Assembly: GCF_001751365.1 (NCBI RefSeq)
Contig: NZ_LJGT01000041.1
Location: 304,208 to 368,207 of the forward strand
Reading direction: 5' to 3'
DNA: 64,000 nucleotides
From: Streptomyces abyssalis
Lineage (GTDB): Bacteria > Actinomycetota > Actinomycetes > Streptomycetales > Streptomycetaceae
Made by a program: the position numbers and the translations under genes. Below, one piece after another: positions 1-8,797 of the stretch (its first letter is position 1; each line of letters begins with the position of its first letter). The notes under the pieces were generated by a model that was given only the letters and a program-made list of their open reading frames with translations, was not told the origin of the DNA and did no database searches.

Positions 1-1
1 C

Positions 2-2692
2 GTACGGCACCACGGTCCGGGGTCCGCGCGCGCCGTGCGGGCGGCGCTGGAGGCGAGGCGGCCGCGGGTGCTGCTCGTCGAGGGGCCGCCCGAGGCGGAC
101 GGCATCATCGCGCTCGCCGGGGAGGAGACGATGCGCCCGCCGGTGGCGCTTCTGGCCCACGCCGCGGACGAGCCGGGCCGCGCGGTGTTCTGGCCGCTGG
201 CCGGGTTCTCCCCGGAGTGGGTCGCCGTGAGATGGGCGCTGGAACACGGCCTCCCCGTCCGTTTCATGGACCTCCCCGCGGCCCACGCTCTCGCTCTCGG
301 CGACGAGGACGGAGCGGGCGGGAGTGACGAGAACTCGAACGGCGACGGGGGCGGGGCCGCTCTCGGCGACGAGGGCGGGGGAGCGAACGGCGACGAGGAC
401 GGCGACGGCGCGGAGGGCGGCGGCCCGCGGAGCACGGACGGGTCGGTGCGCGTCGATCCGCTGGCCGTGCTCGCGGAGACCGCGGGCTACGACGACGCCG
501 AAGAGTGGTGGGAGGACGTGGTGGAGCACCGCGCGGCGCGGGCCGGCTCCGACCCGTACGCACCCTTCGCCGTCCTCGGCGAGGCCATGGCCGCACTGCG
601 CGAGCAGCACGGCACCGGAGGAGGCCGCCGGGAGCACCGGCGCGACCTCATACGCGAGGCGCACATGCGGCTGCGACTGCGCGAGGCGGTCCGGGAGTTC
701 GGAGCGGGCGGCGTGGCGGCCGTCTGCGGAGCGTGGCACGTTCCGGCCCTGGCGGCGCAGGCGAGGGCCACGGACGACAGGCGCCTGCTCAGGGGCCTGC
801 CCAAGCTGAAGACCGAGATCACATGGGTCCCCTGGACGCACCGCCGCCTGGCCCGCCGCAGCGGTTACGGCGCGGGCATCACCTCCCCGGGCTGGTACGG
901 GCACCTCTTCGCCTCGCCCGACCGCGTCGTCGAGCGCTGGATGACCAAGGTGGCCCGCCTGCTGCGCGACGAGGACCACGGCGTCTCGTCGGCGCACGTC
1001 ATCGAGGCGGTCCGGCTGGCCGATTCGCTCGCGGCCATGCGCGGCAGACCGGTCGCCGGTCTCGCCGAGACGATCGACGCCGTGCGGGCCGTGATGTGCG
1101 AAGGCTCCGACGTGCCGCTCGCGCTCGTACGGGACAAGCTCATCGTCGGAGACGTACTGGGGGAGGTGCCGGAAGGGGCACCCGCGGTTCCGCTCCAGCG
1201 TGACGTCGAACGGCAGCAGCGCTCTCTCAGGCTCAAACCGGAGGCCTCGGAGCGGGAGCTGGACCTCGACCTGCGCAAGGAGACGGACGCGGCGCGCAGC
1301 CGTCTCCTGCACCGGCTGCGCCTGCTGGGCATCGACTGGGCGGTGCCGGCCCGCTCACGCACCGGCAGCACCGGCACGTTCCGGGAGAGCTGGCGGCTGC
1401 GCTGGGAGCCGGAGCTGGCGGTCCGTACGGCCGAAGCCGGGGTGTGGGGCACGACCGTGGAGAGCGCGGCCACGGCAAAGGCGGTCTCGCAGGCCGCCGA
1501 GGCCACCGTCCTGGCCGAGGTCACGGCCCTCGCCGAACACTGCCTGCTCGCGGAGCTGCCGGGCGCCCTGGGGGTCGTCATGCGGGCGCTGGCCGACCGT
1601 GCCGCGCTCGACGCGGACGTCGGCCGGCTCGCCGAGGCCCTTCCGGCACTTGTGCGTTCGGTCAGGTACGGCAATGTGCGCGGCACCGGTTCGGCGGCGC
1701 TCACCGACGTCGCGCAGGGGCTGGCCGAGCGCGTATGCGTGGGGCTGCCGCCCGCCTGCTCCGGGCTGGACGCCGACGGTGCGGAGCGGATGCGCGGCCA
1801 CATCGACGCGGTGCACCGCTCGATGGCCCTTCTGGCCCAGGCGGGGGCGGAGCGTCCGCCCGCGACGGCCGAGGCGTCTCCGCCGGAATCGCAGGACGCG
1901 GCGGACGCGGCGCACGGAGTGGACGCGCCGGCGGCGGGCGCCAACGATGCCCGGGGCGACGGCGCCGGGAGCGACATACGGACGCGCTGGCGCTCAGCGC
2001 TGCGCAGGCTCGCCACGCGCGACCGGATTCCGGGTCTCATCCGTGGCCGCTGCGTCCGGCTGCTGCTGGACGAGGGCCGGCTGACCCACAAGGAAGCCGC
2101 CCGGCTGATGGGCCTGGCGCTCTCGCCGGGCACGGCACCGCCGGAGGCGGCGGCATGGATCGAGGGCTTCCTTGGGGGCGGCGGAATGCTGCTCGTGCAC
2201 GACGAGCGGCTGCTCGCGCTCGTCGACGGCTGGCTGTCGTCGGTGCCGGAGGACGCCTTCAAGGACGTACTGCCGTTGCTGCGCCGCACGTTCGCCGAGT
2301 TCGAGCCGGGTGTGCGGCGCACGGTCGGCGAACTGGTGCGGCGTGGCGGCCTGTCCGCCGCGACGGCCACCGGGGGAGCGTTCGACGGGCCTGGGGGCGT
2401 GGGCGGTCAGGCGGCGCAGCTCCGGCCGGTACGGCCCGGCTTCGGCCACGGACTCGACGCGGCCCGCGCGGCGGCCGTTCTGCCGACGCTGCGCCTGCTG
2501 ATGCCGGAGTTGGTCACGGAGGCGGGGCCGGAGCCGGGCACAGCCGGCGGTCAGCCGCCCCCGGCCCCGCCGCCGCACCCGGCGGACGGCGCTCACCGGC
2601 CGGAGCGTACGGACCAGAAGGGCCACGCGGACCGCGAACCCGGGGCGACGGACCGCGAATCCGAGACAGACGACGAGGAGGCGCCCGTATGA
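2..2692 (+). CDS. DUF5682 family protein (5' end outside window)
   Basis: The reading frame is already open at base 2 and encodes VRHHGPGSARAVRAALE, the usual N-terminal signature of DUF5682 proteins, so the true start lies just upstream and only a few residues are missing. About 896 residues are visible. Family-like motifs are RHHGPGSAR, LLVEGPPEAD (about residue 25) and CGAWHVPAL (about 240). A Gly/Asp/Glu-rich low-complexity insert lies at about residues 100-150, and a Pro-rich acidic tail ends the protein. The stop overlaps the start of the vWA gene (ATGA), indicating translational coupling. In actinobacteria this family usually sits with a MoxR-type AAA ATPase, a SWIM zinc-finger protein and a vWA protein (recalled). 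The reaction is unknown; an ATPase/vWA chaperone-like assembly is a common inference. No enzyme motif is recognised. Confidence 0.85.
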   Translation, partial: VRHHGPGSARAVRAALEARRPRVLLVEGPPEADGIIALAGEETMRPPVALLAHAADEPGRAVFWPLAGFSPEWVAVRWALEHGLPVRFMDLPAAHALALGDEDGAGGSDENSNGDGGGAALGDEGGGANGDEDGDGAEGGGPRSTDGSVRVDPLAVLAETAGYDDAEEWWEDVVEHRAARAGSDPYAPFAVLGEAMAALREQHGTGGGRREHRRDLIREAHMRLRLREAVREFGAGGVAAVCGAWHVPALAAQARATDDRRLLRGLPKLKTEITWVPWTHRRLARRSGYGAGITSPGWYGHLFASPDRVVERWMTKVARLLRDEDHGVSSAHVIEAVRLADSLAAMRGRPVAGLAETIDAVRAVMCEGSDVPLALVRDKLIVGDVLGEVPEGAPAVPLQRDVERQQRSLRLKPEASERELDLDLRKETDAARSRLLHRLRLLGIDWAVPARSRTGSTGTFRESWRLRWEPELAVRTAEAGVWGTTVESAATAKAVSQAAEATVLAEVTALAEHCLLAELPGALGVVMRALADRAALDADVGRLAEALPALVRSVRYGNVRGTGSAALTDVAQGLAERVCVGLPPACSGLDADGAERMRGHIDAVHRSMALLAQAGAERPPATAEASPPESQDAADAAHGVDAPAAGANDARGDGAGSDIRTRWRSALRRLATRDRIPGLIRGRCVRLLLDEGRLTHKEAARLMGLALSPGTAPPEAAAWIEGFLGGGGMLLVHDERLLALVDGWLSSVPEDAFKDVLPLLRRTFAEFEPGVRRTVGELVRRGGLSAATATGGAFDGPGGVGGQAAQLRPVRPGFGHGLDAARAAAVLPTLRLLMPELVTEAGPEPGTAGGQPPPAPPPHPADGAHRPERTDQKGHADREPGATDRESETDDEEAPV

Positions 2693-3909
2693 CGGGGAAC
2701 CTCGGCAGCCCCAGCCCCAGCCCCAGCCCCAGCCCCAGCCCCAGCCCCGCCCCGGCGGCCGAACGGCTCCGCCGCTGGCGCCTGGTGCTCGGCGGCGCGG
2801 ACGCTTCCGACGAGGGCACCGGATACGAGCTGGGCGGCACGGACGCGGCCATGGACCGTACGCTCCAGGCGCTCTACGGCAGCGGCCCCCCGGACGCCCG
2901 GGCGAACGGGCGGGGGCGCGAGCGCGGTGGCGGCCTCGGCGGCTCCGCTCCCCAAGTGGCCCGCTGGCTCGGCGACATCAGGACGTACTTCCCCAGCTCC
3001 GTCGTGCAGGTGATGCAGCGCGACGCCATCGAGCGCCTCGACCTCTCCGCGCTGATGCTGGAGCCGGAGACGCTGGAGGCGGTGGAGCCGGACGTGCACC
3101 TGGTCGGCACGCTCCTCTCGCTGAAGGAAGCCATGCCGGAGACCAGCAAGGAGACCGCACGGGCTGTGGTGCGCAAGGTCGTCGCGGAGCTGGACAGGAA
3201 GCTCGCCGCCCGCACCCGCTCCACCCTCACCGGTGCGCTGGACCGCTCCGCGAAGGTGCACCGTCCCCGCCACCGCGACATCGACTGGGGCCGCACGATC
3301 CGCGCCAACCTCAAGAACTATCTGCCCGAACACAGGACCGTCGTCCCGGAACGTCTCATCGGCTACGGGCGCGCGTCGCACGGTGTGAAGAAGGACGTCA
3401 TCCTCTGCGTCGACCAGTCGGGCTCCATGGCCGCGTCCGTCGTGCACGCGTCGGTCTTCGGAGCTGTGCTCGCCTCGATGCGTTCGCTGAACACGCGCCT
3501 CGTCGTGTTCGACACCAGCGTCGTCGACCTCACCGACGAGCTCGACGACCCGGTGGATGTGCTCTTCGGTGCACAGCTCGGCGGCGGTACCGACATCAAC
3601 AGGGCGCTGGCGTACTGCCAGTCGCAGATCAGCCGCCCCGCCGAGACCGTCGTAGTCCTCGTCAGCGACCTCTACGAGGGCGGCATACGCGACGAGATGC
3701 TGGGGCGGGTCGCGCAGATGAAGGCGGCGGGGGTGCAGTTCGTCGCGCTGCTGGCGCTGTCGGACGAGGGCGCGCCCGCGTATGACCGTTCCCATGCGGG
3801 CGCGCTCGCCGCCCTCGGAGTCCCCGCTTTCGCCTGCACGCCCGACCACTTCCCGGAGGTGATGGCGGCGGCCGTCGAGAAGCGGCCGCTCCCGGTCCCG
3901 GACGGGTGA
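2689..3909 (+). CDS. vWA domain protein (MIDAS), partner of DUF5682
   Basis: A 406-residue protein. The start is ATG 2689, overlapping the upstream stop; the reading frame stays open far upstream but only in the shadow of the previous gene. The N-terminus carries a Ser-Pro repeat (about residues 7-20) encoded by a hexanucleotide array. The von Willebrand factor A domain fills the C-terminal half: DQSGS at about residue 242 is the DxSxS part of the metal-ion-dependent adhesion site, and GGGTDIN at about 300 supplies the conserved Thr/Asp. There is no signal peptide or membrane segment, so it is probably cytoplasmic. Proteins of this type (CoxE/VWA-CoxE-like) act with MoxR AAA ATPases in complex maturation; that role is inferred from family and neighbourhood, since the ATPase gene is not in the window. 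Confidence 0.85.
   Translation: MTGNLGSPSPSPSPSPSPSPAPAAERLRRWRLVLGGADASDEGTGYELGGTDAAMDRTLQALYGSGPPDARANGRGRERGGGLGGSAPQVARWLGDIRTYFPSSVVQVMQRDAIERLDLSALMLEPETLEAVEPDVHLVGTLLSLKEAMPETSKETARAVVRKVVAELDRKLAARTRSTLTGALDRSAKVHRPRHRDIDWGRTIRANLKNYLPEHRTVVPERLIGYGRASHGVKKDVILCVDQSGSMAASVVHASVFGAVLASMRSLNTRLVVFDTSVVDLTDELDDPVDVLFGAQLGGGTDINRALAYCQSQISRPAETVVVLVSDLYEGGIRDEMLGRVAQMKAAGVQFVALLALSDEGAPAYDRSHAGALAALGVPAFACTPDHFPEVMAAAVEKRPLPVPDG
2707..2748 (+). repeat. (AGCCCC)7 hexanucleotide array
   Basis: Seven perfect AGCCCC units in frame, encoding alternating Ser-Pro near the N-terminus of the vWA protein. Changes in copy number would add or remove Ser-Pro pairs without shifting the frame. Confidence 0.9.
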
Positions 3910-4166
3910 GGCGAGCGACCGACGAGTTGGGCGAGCGCCGGCGACTGAGGCGAAGGCCGACGAGTGCGGCGAGGGCCCGCGCGGCCGCATCCCGTCCGGG
4001 ACGGAGCGCTGTGACCAGAAGGTGAACAAGTTGTAAGGGCAGTTGCGCCGGTGACCGGCCACCGTGCAAGGATCTCCGTTGTCCGGAACGCAGGTCTCCT
4101 GACGGGCAGTTGTGGCCCCCGAGCAGCCTGCGTCCGTCTTCCCGGTCCATCTGGAAGGTCTCCGCC

Positions 4167-5084
4167 TTGTCAGCAGTCTCCGCTGTGCCTGCCGCCGTGC
4201 GCCCGCCGCACGCGGCCGCTGCGCGGCGGGTTGTGCTGACGCTGCTCTTCCTCGGCGGCTTCCTCGCGCTCGCCTTCGTCCTCGGCGGCAGCGCACAGGC
4301 CGCTCCCGCCACGGATCACGACGGACGGGTGGCGTCGGGCGCACCGTCCGCGGCGCTCAAGTCCGGCAAGCAGGCAGGCCCCGCCGGCGATTCGCGTTCC
4401 GGCCCGTCCGGCAAGACGAAGCACGGTCTCACCGAGGCCGAAGAGGCCGAACTCGCCGAGCAGGAGCGGAGTGCGGCGCGGCGTGCCGCCGCCCGTACGG
4501 CATCGCATGCCGTGGGCCCGGTCGCCGAAGGCGCCGGCCGTACCGCCGAAGTGACTCGTCCCGTCGGCGACGCCGTCGAGGGTGTCACCGGTGCGGAGGG
4601 CCTGCACGAACTGCCCGCGCGTCTCGGCCTCGGAGAGCTCGGCGACGGCGTCGCTGGCGGCGGGCCGGGCGAGGGCGGCGGCTCCGCGGGCAGCGGAGAA
4701 GCGGACGACGCGACCGGCACGGCAGCAGGCGACGCCTCCGGCGACCGCGCGAACGGACCGCGCACGCACGGCGACTGGGGCATCGCACTCGGCGCGTCCC
4801 TTCCCGGTACCGCGACACTCACCGACGCAGACGAGGGCGTCCCCGGCAGCGGCGGAGGCGGCCCATCCGACCGGTCCCCCGTCCACCACACACCCGCCGC
4901 GCCCGCACCCGGCACGTCGCAGCACGCTGGCGACAGCCAGAGCCAGCGCGGAGGCCCGCAGCAGTCCGACGCCGTCACATCCGGCGCCGGGAAGTCCGGG
5001 CCGCTTCAGCCCGGCGCCGCGCGCGCCGCGGACGGTACGCCGACGCGTGACCGCGCAGGCGACGTCCTCGAATTCCCCGGCTAG
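4167..5084 (+). CDS. Secreted or membrane-anchored low-complexity protein
   Basis: The frame is open from 4110, but TTG 4167 is preceded at good spacing by GGAAGG (4153-4158) and puts a hydrophobic segment close to the N-terminus, so it is preferred (305 residues). Residues about 20-48 form an Arg-preceded hydrophobic stretch ending in AQAAPA, either a signal peptide or a signal anchor. The rest is Ala/Gly/Asp/Ser-rich with a short charged helix (EAEEAELAEQERSAARRAAAR) and no recognisable domain. It is the first of three consecutive genes for exported low-complexity proteins; all contain stretches of the type 'G-T/V-E-x-V/A-T-R/G'. Function is not known. A cell-surface role fits the export signal and composition. 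Confidence 0.6.
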   Translation: MSAVSAVPAAVRPPHAAAARRVVLTLLFLGGFLALAFVLGGSAQAAPATDHDGRVASGAPSAALKSGKQAGPAGDSRSGPSGKTKHGLTEAEEAELAEQERSAARRAAARTASHAVGPVAEGAGRTAEVTRPVGDAVEGVTGAEGLHELPARLGLGELGDGVAGGGPGEGGGSAGSGEADDATGTAAGDASGDRANGPRTHGDWGIALGASLPGTATLTDADEGVPGSGGGGPSDRSPVHHTPAAPAPGTSQHAGDSQSQRGGPQQSDAVTSGAGKSGPLQPGAARAADGTPTRDRAGDVLEFPG

Positions 5085-5104
5085 GGCGGGCTCTTCCACC
5101 CGCT

Positions 5105-5138
5105 GCGCAGTGCGTGACGCGTAACGCGTGCGCTGCGC
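5105..5138. terminator. GC-rich hairpin after the first secreted-protein gene
   Basis: GCGCAG (5105-5110) pairs with CTGCGC (5133-5138), with further imperfect pairing inside around an ACGCGTaACGCGT core. It begins about 20 bases after the stop codon, as expected for a terminator. There is no T tract, which is usual in this group. Confidence 0.45.
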
Positions 5139-5274
5139 ACGACCTGCCACGCGGGGGTGGACAGGTCCGCCCGAGCAAGGAGCCCCGGAGCCCGGTTCAG
5201 GATCCGCGCGAACGAGATCCGTCCGCAGGCGTCCAGGGCCCAAGATCCCCTGAATTCGAAGGACTTCCGTCATC

Positions 5275-6555
5275 ATGCGCAAGAACATCCGACGTTCCCT
5301 CCTGGTCGCTGCCGCCGCGTCCGGCATATGGGCGCTGACCACAGCAGGCGCCTCGGCCGCCGAACTGCCCGTGCCTTCCGGCGCGGGCAGCCTGGCCGGC
5401 GGCGCCGTCGAGAAGGCGGAGAAGGCCGGTGACGCGGGCAAGGGCACCGTCGCCGGCACCGTCCGCGGTGCGACGGACACGGTGAAGAGCGCCACCGGAA
5501 CCGTCGAGGACGTGACCCGCGGGGTCACCGGGAAGCTGCCCAGCAAGGGCATCCCGGAGAACGGCCTGCCCACCAACACCCTGCCGACGGGCGACCTGCC
5601 CACAGGCCTTCCGGACGCGGCGGACGCGACTGACGCGGCGGACGTCACCGGTGCGGTCGACGGTGCGAAGGGCGCCGCGAGCGCCGCGTACGACCGGACG
5701 GGACGCGCGAGCAAGGCCGTCAAGGAGGCCCAGAAGGACCTCCGCCCCGCCACGCCGGCCCTGCCCGTGGTGCCTGCGGTTCCGGGCGTCCCAGCCGTTC
5801 CCGCGGCACCCGCCGTCCCCGCCGTCCCCGGTGTCGGCTCCGTCTCCGGCCACCTGCCGGCGCACACGCTGCCCGCCCCGGCCCTGCCCGTGGTCCCCGC
5901 CGTCCCCGCGACGCCTGCCGTTCCCGTCGTCCCCGCGACGCCCACCGTTCCCGCGACGCCTGCCGTCCCCGCGGCGCCCGCCGCTCCGCGTCCGGACGTC
6001 CCGGCGGTGCCCGGCACCCCGTCCGCGGGCGACCTCACCGGCGGTCTCGCCGTCGCAGGCCTGCGTCCCGAGCGGCTGACCGACGAGCTCAAGGCCGGGC
6101 ACGCGCAGGAAACAGCGGGCAAGGTCCGCAACACCGTCGCCACCGCACACCCGGTCATCGACGGTGTGAGCGGCGCGGTGCTGCCGCCCGTCGCCCGCGG
6201 CGCCGCGCTTCAGGTGCGCGCCCTCGGTTACCAGGTCGCTCTGGACGCCGCCGTGACCGTCGACTGCGCCTCCGCCACCACTGCTCCCTTCGCGGAGAGC
6301 ACCTACCACCGCACGCACGTGCTGGCGCACGACGTCAACGGGCACCTGGGCGCCTTCGGCGCGGGAGTCGCCTCCGACGCCCTGCCGTACGCGCACGAGT
6401 TGGGCACAGGTGTGCACGGCAACGCCGACGAGATGGCCTCCCACGTCGTCACCGACGTGCGGCTCCTCATCACCGCCCCGGCGAAGCGCGACCTCACGGA
6501 CCCGGCCAACATCCCCGGGCCGCCTGTCGCCTCCCAGGTGCCGGCCGGCCTCTGA
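5275..6555 (+). CDS. Secreted Pro/Val/Ala-repeat protein
   Basis: A 426-residue protein starting at ATG 5275, with GAAGGA about 10 bases upstream. Residues 1-30 are a clear Sec signal peptide (two Arg-rich turns, a hydrophobic core, cleavage near ASA-AEL). The middle (about residues 160-245) is a VPAVP/ATPAVP-type Pro-Val-Ala repeat, likely an extended wall-spanning spacer. The last 170 residues are less repetitive and include two His-rich patches (YHRTHVLAHD, HELGTGVHG). There is no LPXTG sorting signal or transmembrane tail, so the protein is probably released or held non-covalently. It lies between two other exported low-complexity proteins. Function is unknown. The repeat could be taken for elastin- or collagen-like adhesin material, but no catalytic motif is visible. 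Confidence 0.7.
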   Translation: MRKNIRRSLLVAAAASGIWALTTAGASAAELPVPSGAGSLAGGAVEKAEKAGDAGKGTVAGTVRGATDTVKSATGTVEDVTRGVTGKLPSKGIPENGLPTNTLPTGDLPTGLPDAADATDAADVTGAVDGAKGAASAAYDRTGRASKAVKEAQKDLRPATPALPVVPAVPGVPAVPAAPAVPAVPGVGSVSGHLPAHTLPAPALPVVPAVPATPAVPVVPATPTVPATPAVPAAPAAPRPDVPAVPGTPSAGDLTGGLAVAGLRPERLTDELKAGHAQETAGKVRNTVATAHPVIDGVSGAVLPPVARGAALQVRALGYQVALDAAVTVDCASATTAPFAESTYHRTHVLAHDVNGHLGAFGAGVASDALPYAHELGTGVHGNADEMASHVVTDVRLLITAPAKRDLTDPANIPGPPVASQVPAGL

Positions 6556-6571
6556 GCCGCCGGTAAGGGGG

Positions 6572-6609
6572 CGCGGGGTGGCCTGCCAAGGGGGTTGGGC
6601 CACCCCGCG
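6572..6609. terminator. 12-bp perfect hairpin
   Basis: CGCGGGGTGGCC (6572-6583) and its exact complement (6598-6609) with a 14-base loop, just after the preceding stop. It sits 54 bases before the next start, so the next gene either has a promoter in that short gap or depends on read-through. Confidence 0.7.
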
Positions 6610-6663
6610 TCTCCACTCATCCCTCATCGCTTCACCACCAACGGACTGTCAATCGAGGTAACC

Positions 6664-7191
6664 ATGCACATGAGCAGGAGCATTGGCCGCGGATTCGTCC
6701 TCGCGGCGGCTGCCGGACTGCTGGCGCTCGGCGCCGGCAACGCGTCCGCGGACAGCGCTTCCGGGGACGGTTCACCGGCGGGTACGGGCGTGGGTGAGGA
6801 CGCGGCCGCGGCCGTCGGCGACACCACCGGCACCGCCGGAACCGTCGAGGACGCGACGCGTAGCACCCCGCACTTCCTCCACGGGACCGGCAGCATCGCG
6901 CAGGACCAGAAGAAGACGGGGAACGGGGCAACGCGAGGCGCAGGGAAGGCGATCAGCCATGTCACGCAGAAGGCCGGTGAGACCGTGTCCGAGGCGCCGT
7001 CGGCTCCCTCGGACAAGGACCTGGGCGCTGTGTCCCGCATCGCGGCTCAGGCAGCCCCATCGTCCGCGCCGGGGCTGCCGGAAGGCCTCGTGATCTGGAT
7101 TCCCGAACTGGTCCCGGGCGTCCCGAGCATCGGCGTCATCCCGTCCTCGATCCCGGCGCTGCCCGTCACTCCGGGCATTCCGGCTCTCTGA
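6664..7191 (+). CDS. Small secreted protein of unknown function
   Basis: ATG 6664 gives 175 residues; ATG 6670 is an alternative. GAGGT just upstream is a short SD. Residues 1-31 are a signal peptide (SRSIGRGFVLAAAAGLLALG then NASA-DSA). The mature part contains 'GTAGTVEDATRSTP', resembling 'ATGTVEDVTRG' of the upstream secreted protein, and a C-terminal Pro/Ile/Val segment (VPSIGVIPSSIPALPV) like that protein's repeat. The likeness suggests the two are diverged relatives from a local duplication. No catalytic motif is seen. Confidence 0.65.
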   Translation: MHMSRSIGRGFVLAAAAGLLALGAGNASADSASGDGSPAGTGVGEDAAAAVGDTTGTAGTVEDATRSTPHFLHGTGSIAQDQKKTGNGATRGAGKAISHVTQKAGETVSEAPSAPSDKDLGAVSRIAAQAAPSSAPGLPEGLVIWIPELVPGVPSIGVIPSSIPALPVTPGIPAL

Positions 7192-7198
7192 CCGTACG

Positions 7199-7259
7199 GA
7201 ACCGGGTCGCGTCCCGCGCGCTCGCAAAGCGCCGGCCGGCAGCGGACGCGACCCGGTTC
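7199..7259. terminator. Strong long-stem terminator before sucC
   Basis: AACCGGGTCGCGTCC (7200-7214) is exactly complementary to 7244-7258, extended by one more pair outside. The loop of 29 bases contains its own GCGC-rich hairpin. It separates the secreted-protein genes from sucCD. Confidence 0.8.
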
Positions 7260-7411
7260 GGAGTGCCACAGGCCCGACGGTGGTCGGCGCGACGGTGGTT
7301 GGCGGGGTGGCTGCCCGGCGTGGTGGTCGTTCGCGTGGTCGTCGTGGGGTTCGGCGTGCGAATACGGCAGCGGGAAGCGTAGATTCCGTCCGCACAACAT
7401 GTACGTGCCGC

Positions 7412-7427
7412 TGTGACCGGTGTCACC
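7412..7427. promoter_or_regulatory. Crp-like operator upstream of sucCD
   Basis: TGTGACCGGTGTCACC fits the Crp/GlxR type TGTGA-N6-TCACA at 9 of 10 fixed positions and fits GTG-N6-GNCAC, which I recall as the Streptomyces Crp motif. It lies about 160 bases before the sucC start, in the only large gap of this stretch. The motif is short enough to occur by chance a few times in 64 kb. Confidence 0.45.
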
Positions 7428-7586
7428 GCCCAGGTGTGAGCTGGAATTTATGTACCGCTCATGCGCGGAGCTAACCTGCAAGGCGGACATGCCGCGCCTC
7501 GTCGTGACGCCGCGGCCACGCGGCACGCCCATGATCACGCTGACACGCTGACAACCGCGAACCACTGATTAAGGGGACGTACGCGC

Positions 7587-8759
7587 GTGGACCTGTTCGA
7601 GTACCAGGCGAGGGATGTCTTCGCCAAGCATGACGTACCGGTTCTGGCCGGCGAAGTCATCGATACGCCCGAGGCGGCGCGCGAGGTGACCGAGCGACTC
7701 GGCGGTCGCGCGGTCGTCAAGGCGCAGGTGAAGACCGGCGGCCGGGGCAAGGCCGGCGGTGTGAAGCTCGCCTCCGACCCCGCGGAGGCCGTCGAGAAGG
7801 CCAGGGCCATCCTGGGCATGGACATCAAGGGCCACACGGTCCAGAAGGTCATGCTGGCCGAGACCGCGGACATCGCGGAGGAGTACTACGTCTCCTTCCT
7901 GCTGGACCGCACCAACCGGACCTTCCTCGCCATGGCGTCCGTCGAGGGCGGCGTCGAGATCGAAGAGGTCGCCGCCACCAAGCCCGAGGCGCTCGCGAAG
8001 ATCCCCGTCGACGCCATCGAGGGCGTGACCGACACCAAGGCGCGCGAGATCGCCGAGGCCGCCAAGTTCCCGGCCGAGCTCGTCGACCAGGTCGCAGAGG
8101 TCCTGAAGAAGCTGTGGGACGTCTTCGTACGCGAGGACGCGCTGCTCGTCGAGGTCAACCCGCTGGTGAAGACCGGCGACGGCAAGGTCATCGCGCTGGA
8201 CGGCAAGGTCTCGCTCGACGCCAACGCCGAGTTCCGGCAGCCGGATCACGCGGCGCTCGAGGACAAGGCCGCGGCCGACCCGCTGGAGGCCGCCGCCAAG
8301 GCGAAGGACCTCAACTACGTCAAGCTTGACGGCCAGGTCGGCATCATCGGCAACGGCGCGGGTCTGGTCATGTCGACCCTCGACGTCGTCGCGTACGCGG
8401 GCGAGGCGCACAACAACGTCAAGCCCGCCAACTTCCTGGACATCGGCGGCGGCGCGTCCGCCGAAGTGATGGCGAACGGCCTGGAGATCATCCTCGGCGA
8501 CCCCGCCGTGAAGTCGGTCTTCGTCAACGTCTTCGGCGGCATCACCGCCTGCGACGCGGTCGCCAACGGCATCGTCCAGGCCCTCGAACTGCTCAAGAGC
8601 AAGGGTGAGGACGTCACCAAGCCGCTGGTCGTGCGGCTCGACGGCAACAACGCCGAGCTGGGCCGCAAGATCCTCACGGACGCGGACCACCCGCTCGTGC
8701 AGCAGGTGGACACCATGGACGGTGCGGCCGACCGCGCTGCCGAGCTGGCCGCCAAGTAA
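7587..8759 (+). CDS. sucC: Succinyl-CoA ligase (ADP/GDP-forming) beta subunit
   Basis: 390 residues, the standard length. It begins MDLFEYQARDVFAKHDVPVL, typical of SucC. GTG 7587 follows AAGGGG (7571-7576). The N-terminal ATP-grasp domain carries the glycine-rich VKTGGRGKAGGVKLA loop, and the Mg-binding region includes the conserved EVNPLV at about residue 190. The C-terminal ligase domain includes DIGGGASAEVMANGLEIIL and FVNVFGGITACDAVANGI. With SucD it interconverts succinyl-CoA and succinate with nucleotide phosphorylation in the TCA cycle. sucD follows after 38 bases, so the two are one operon. A Crp-like site lies upstream. Confidence 0.97.
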   Translation: MDLFEYQARDVFAKHDVPVLAGEVIDTPEAAREVTERLGGRAVVKAQVKTGGRGKAGGVKLASDPAEAVEKARAILGMDIKGHTVQKVMLAETADIAEEYYVSFLLDRTNRTFLAMASVEGGVEIEEVAATKPEALAKIPVDAIEGVTDTKAREIAEAAKFPAELVDQVAEVLKKLWDVFVREDALLVEVNPLVKTGDGKVIALDGKVSLDANAEFRQPDHAALEDKAAADPLEAAAKAKDLNYVKLDGQVGIIGNGAGLVMSTLDVVAYAGEAHNNVKPANFLDIGGGASAEVMANGLEIILGDPAVKSVFVNVFGGITACDAVANGIVQALELLKSKGEDVTKPLVVRLDGNNAELGRKILTDADHPLVQQVDTMDGAADRAAELAAK

Positions 8760-8797
8760 GCGGACGAGACCGAGATCTGCGAGGACATCGACACACC

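Noticed and set aside
5760..6010. Tandem repeats as a CRISPR array
   Set aside because: The repeats are in-frame Pro-Val-Ala codons within a gene, without regular direct repeats and unique spacers.
7569..8690. Long open frame antisense to sucC
   Set aside because: It is complementary to a well-conserved sucC and has no domain of its own.
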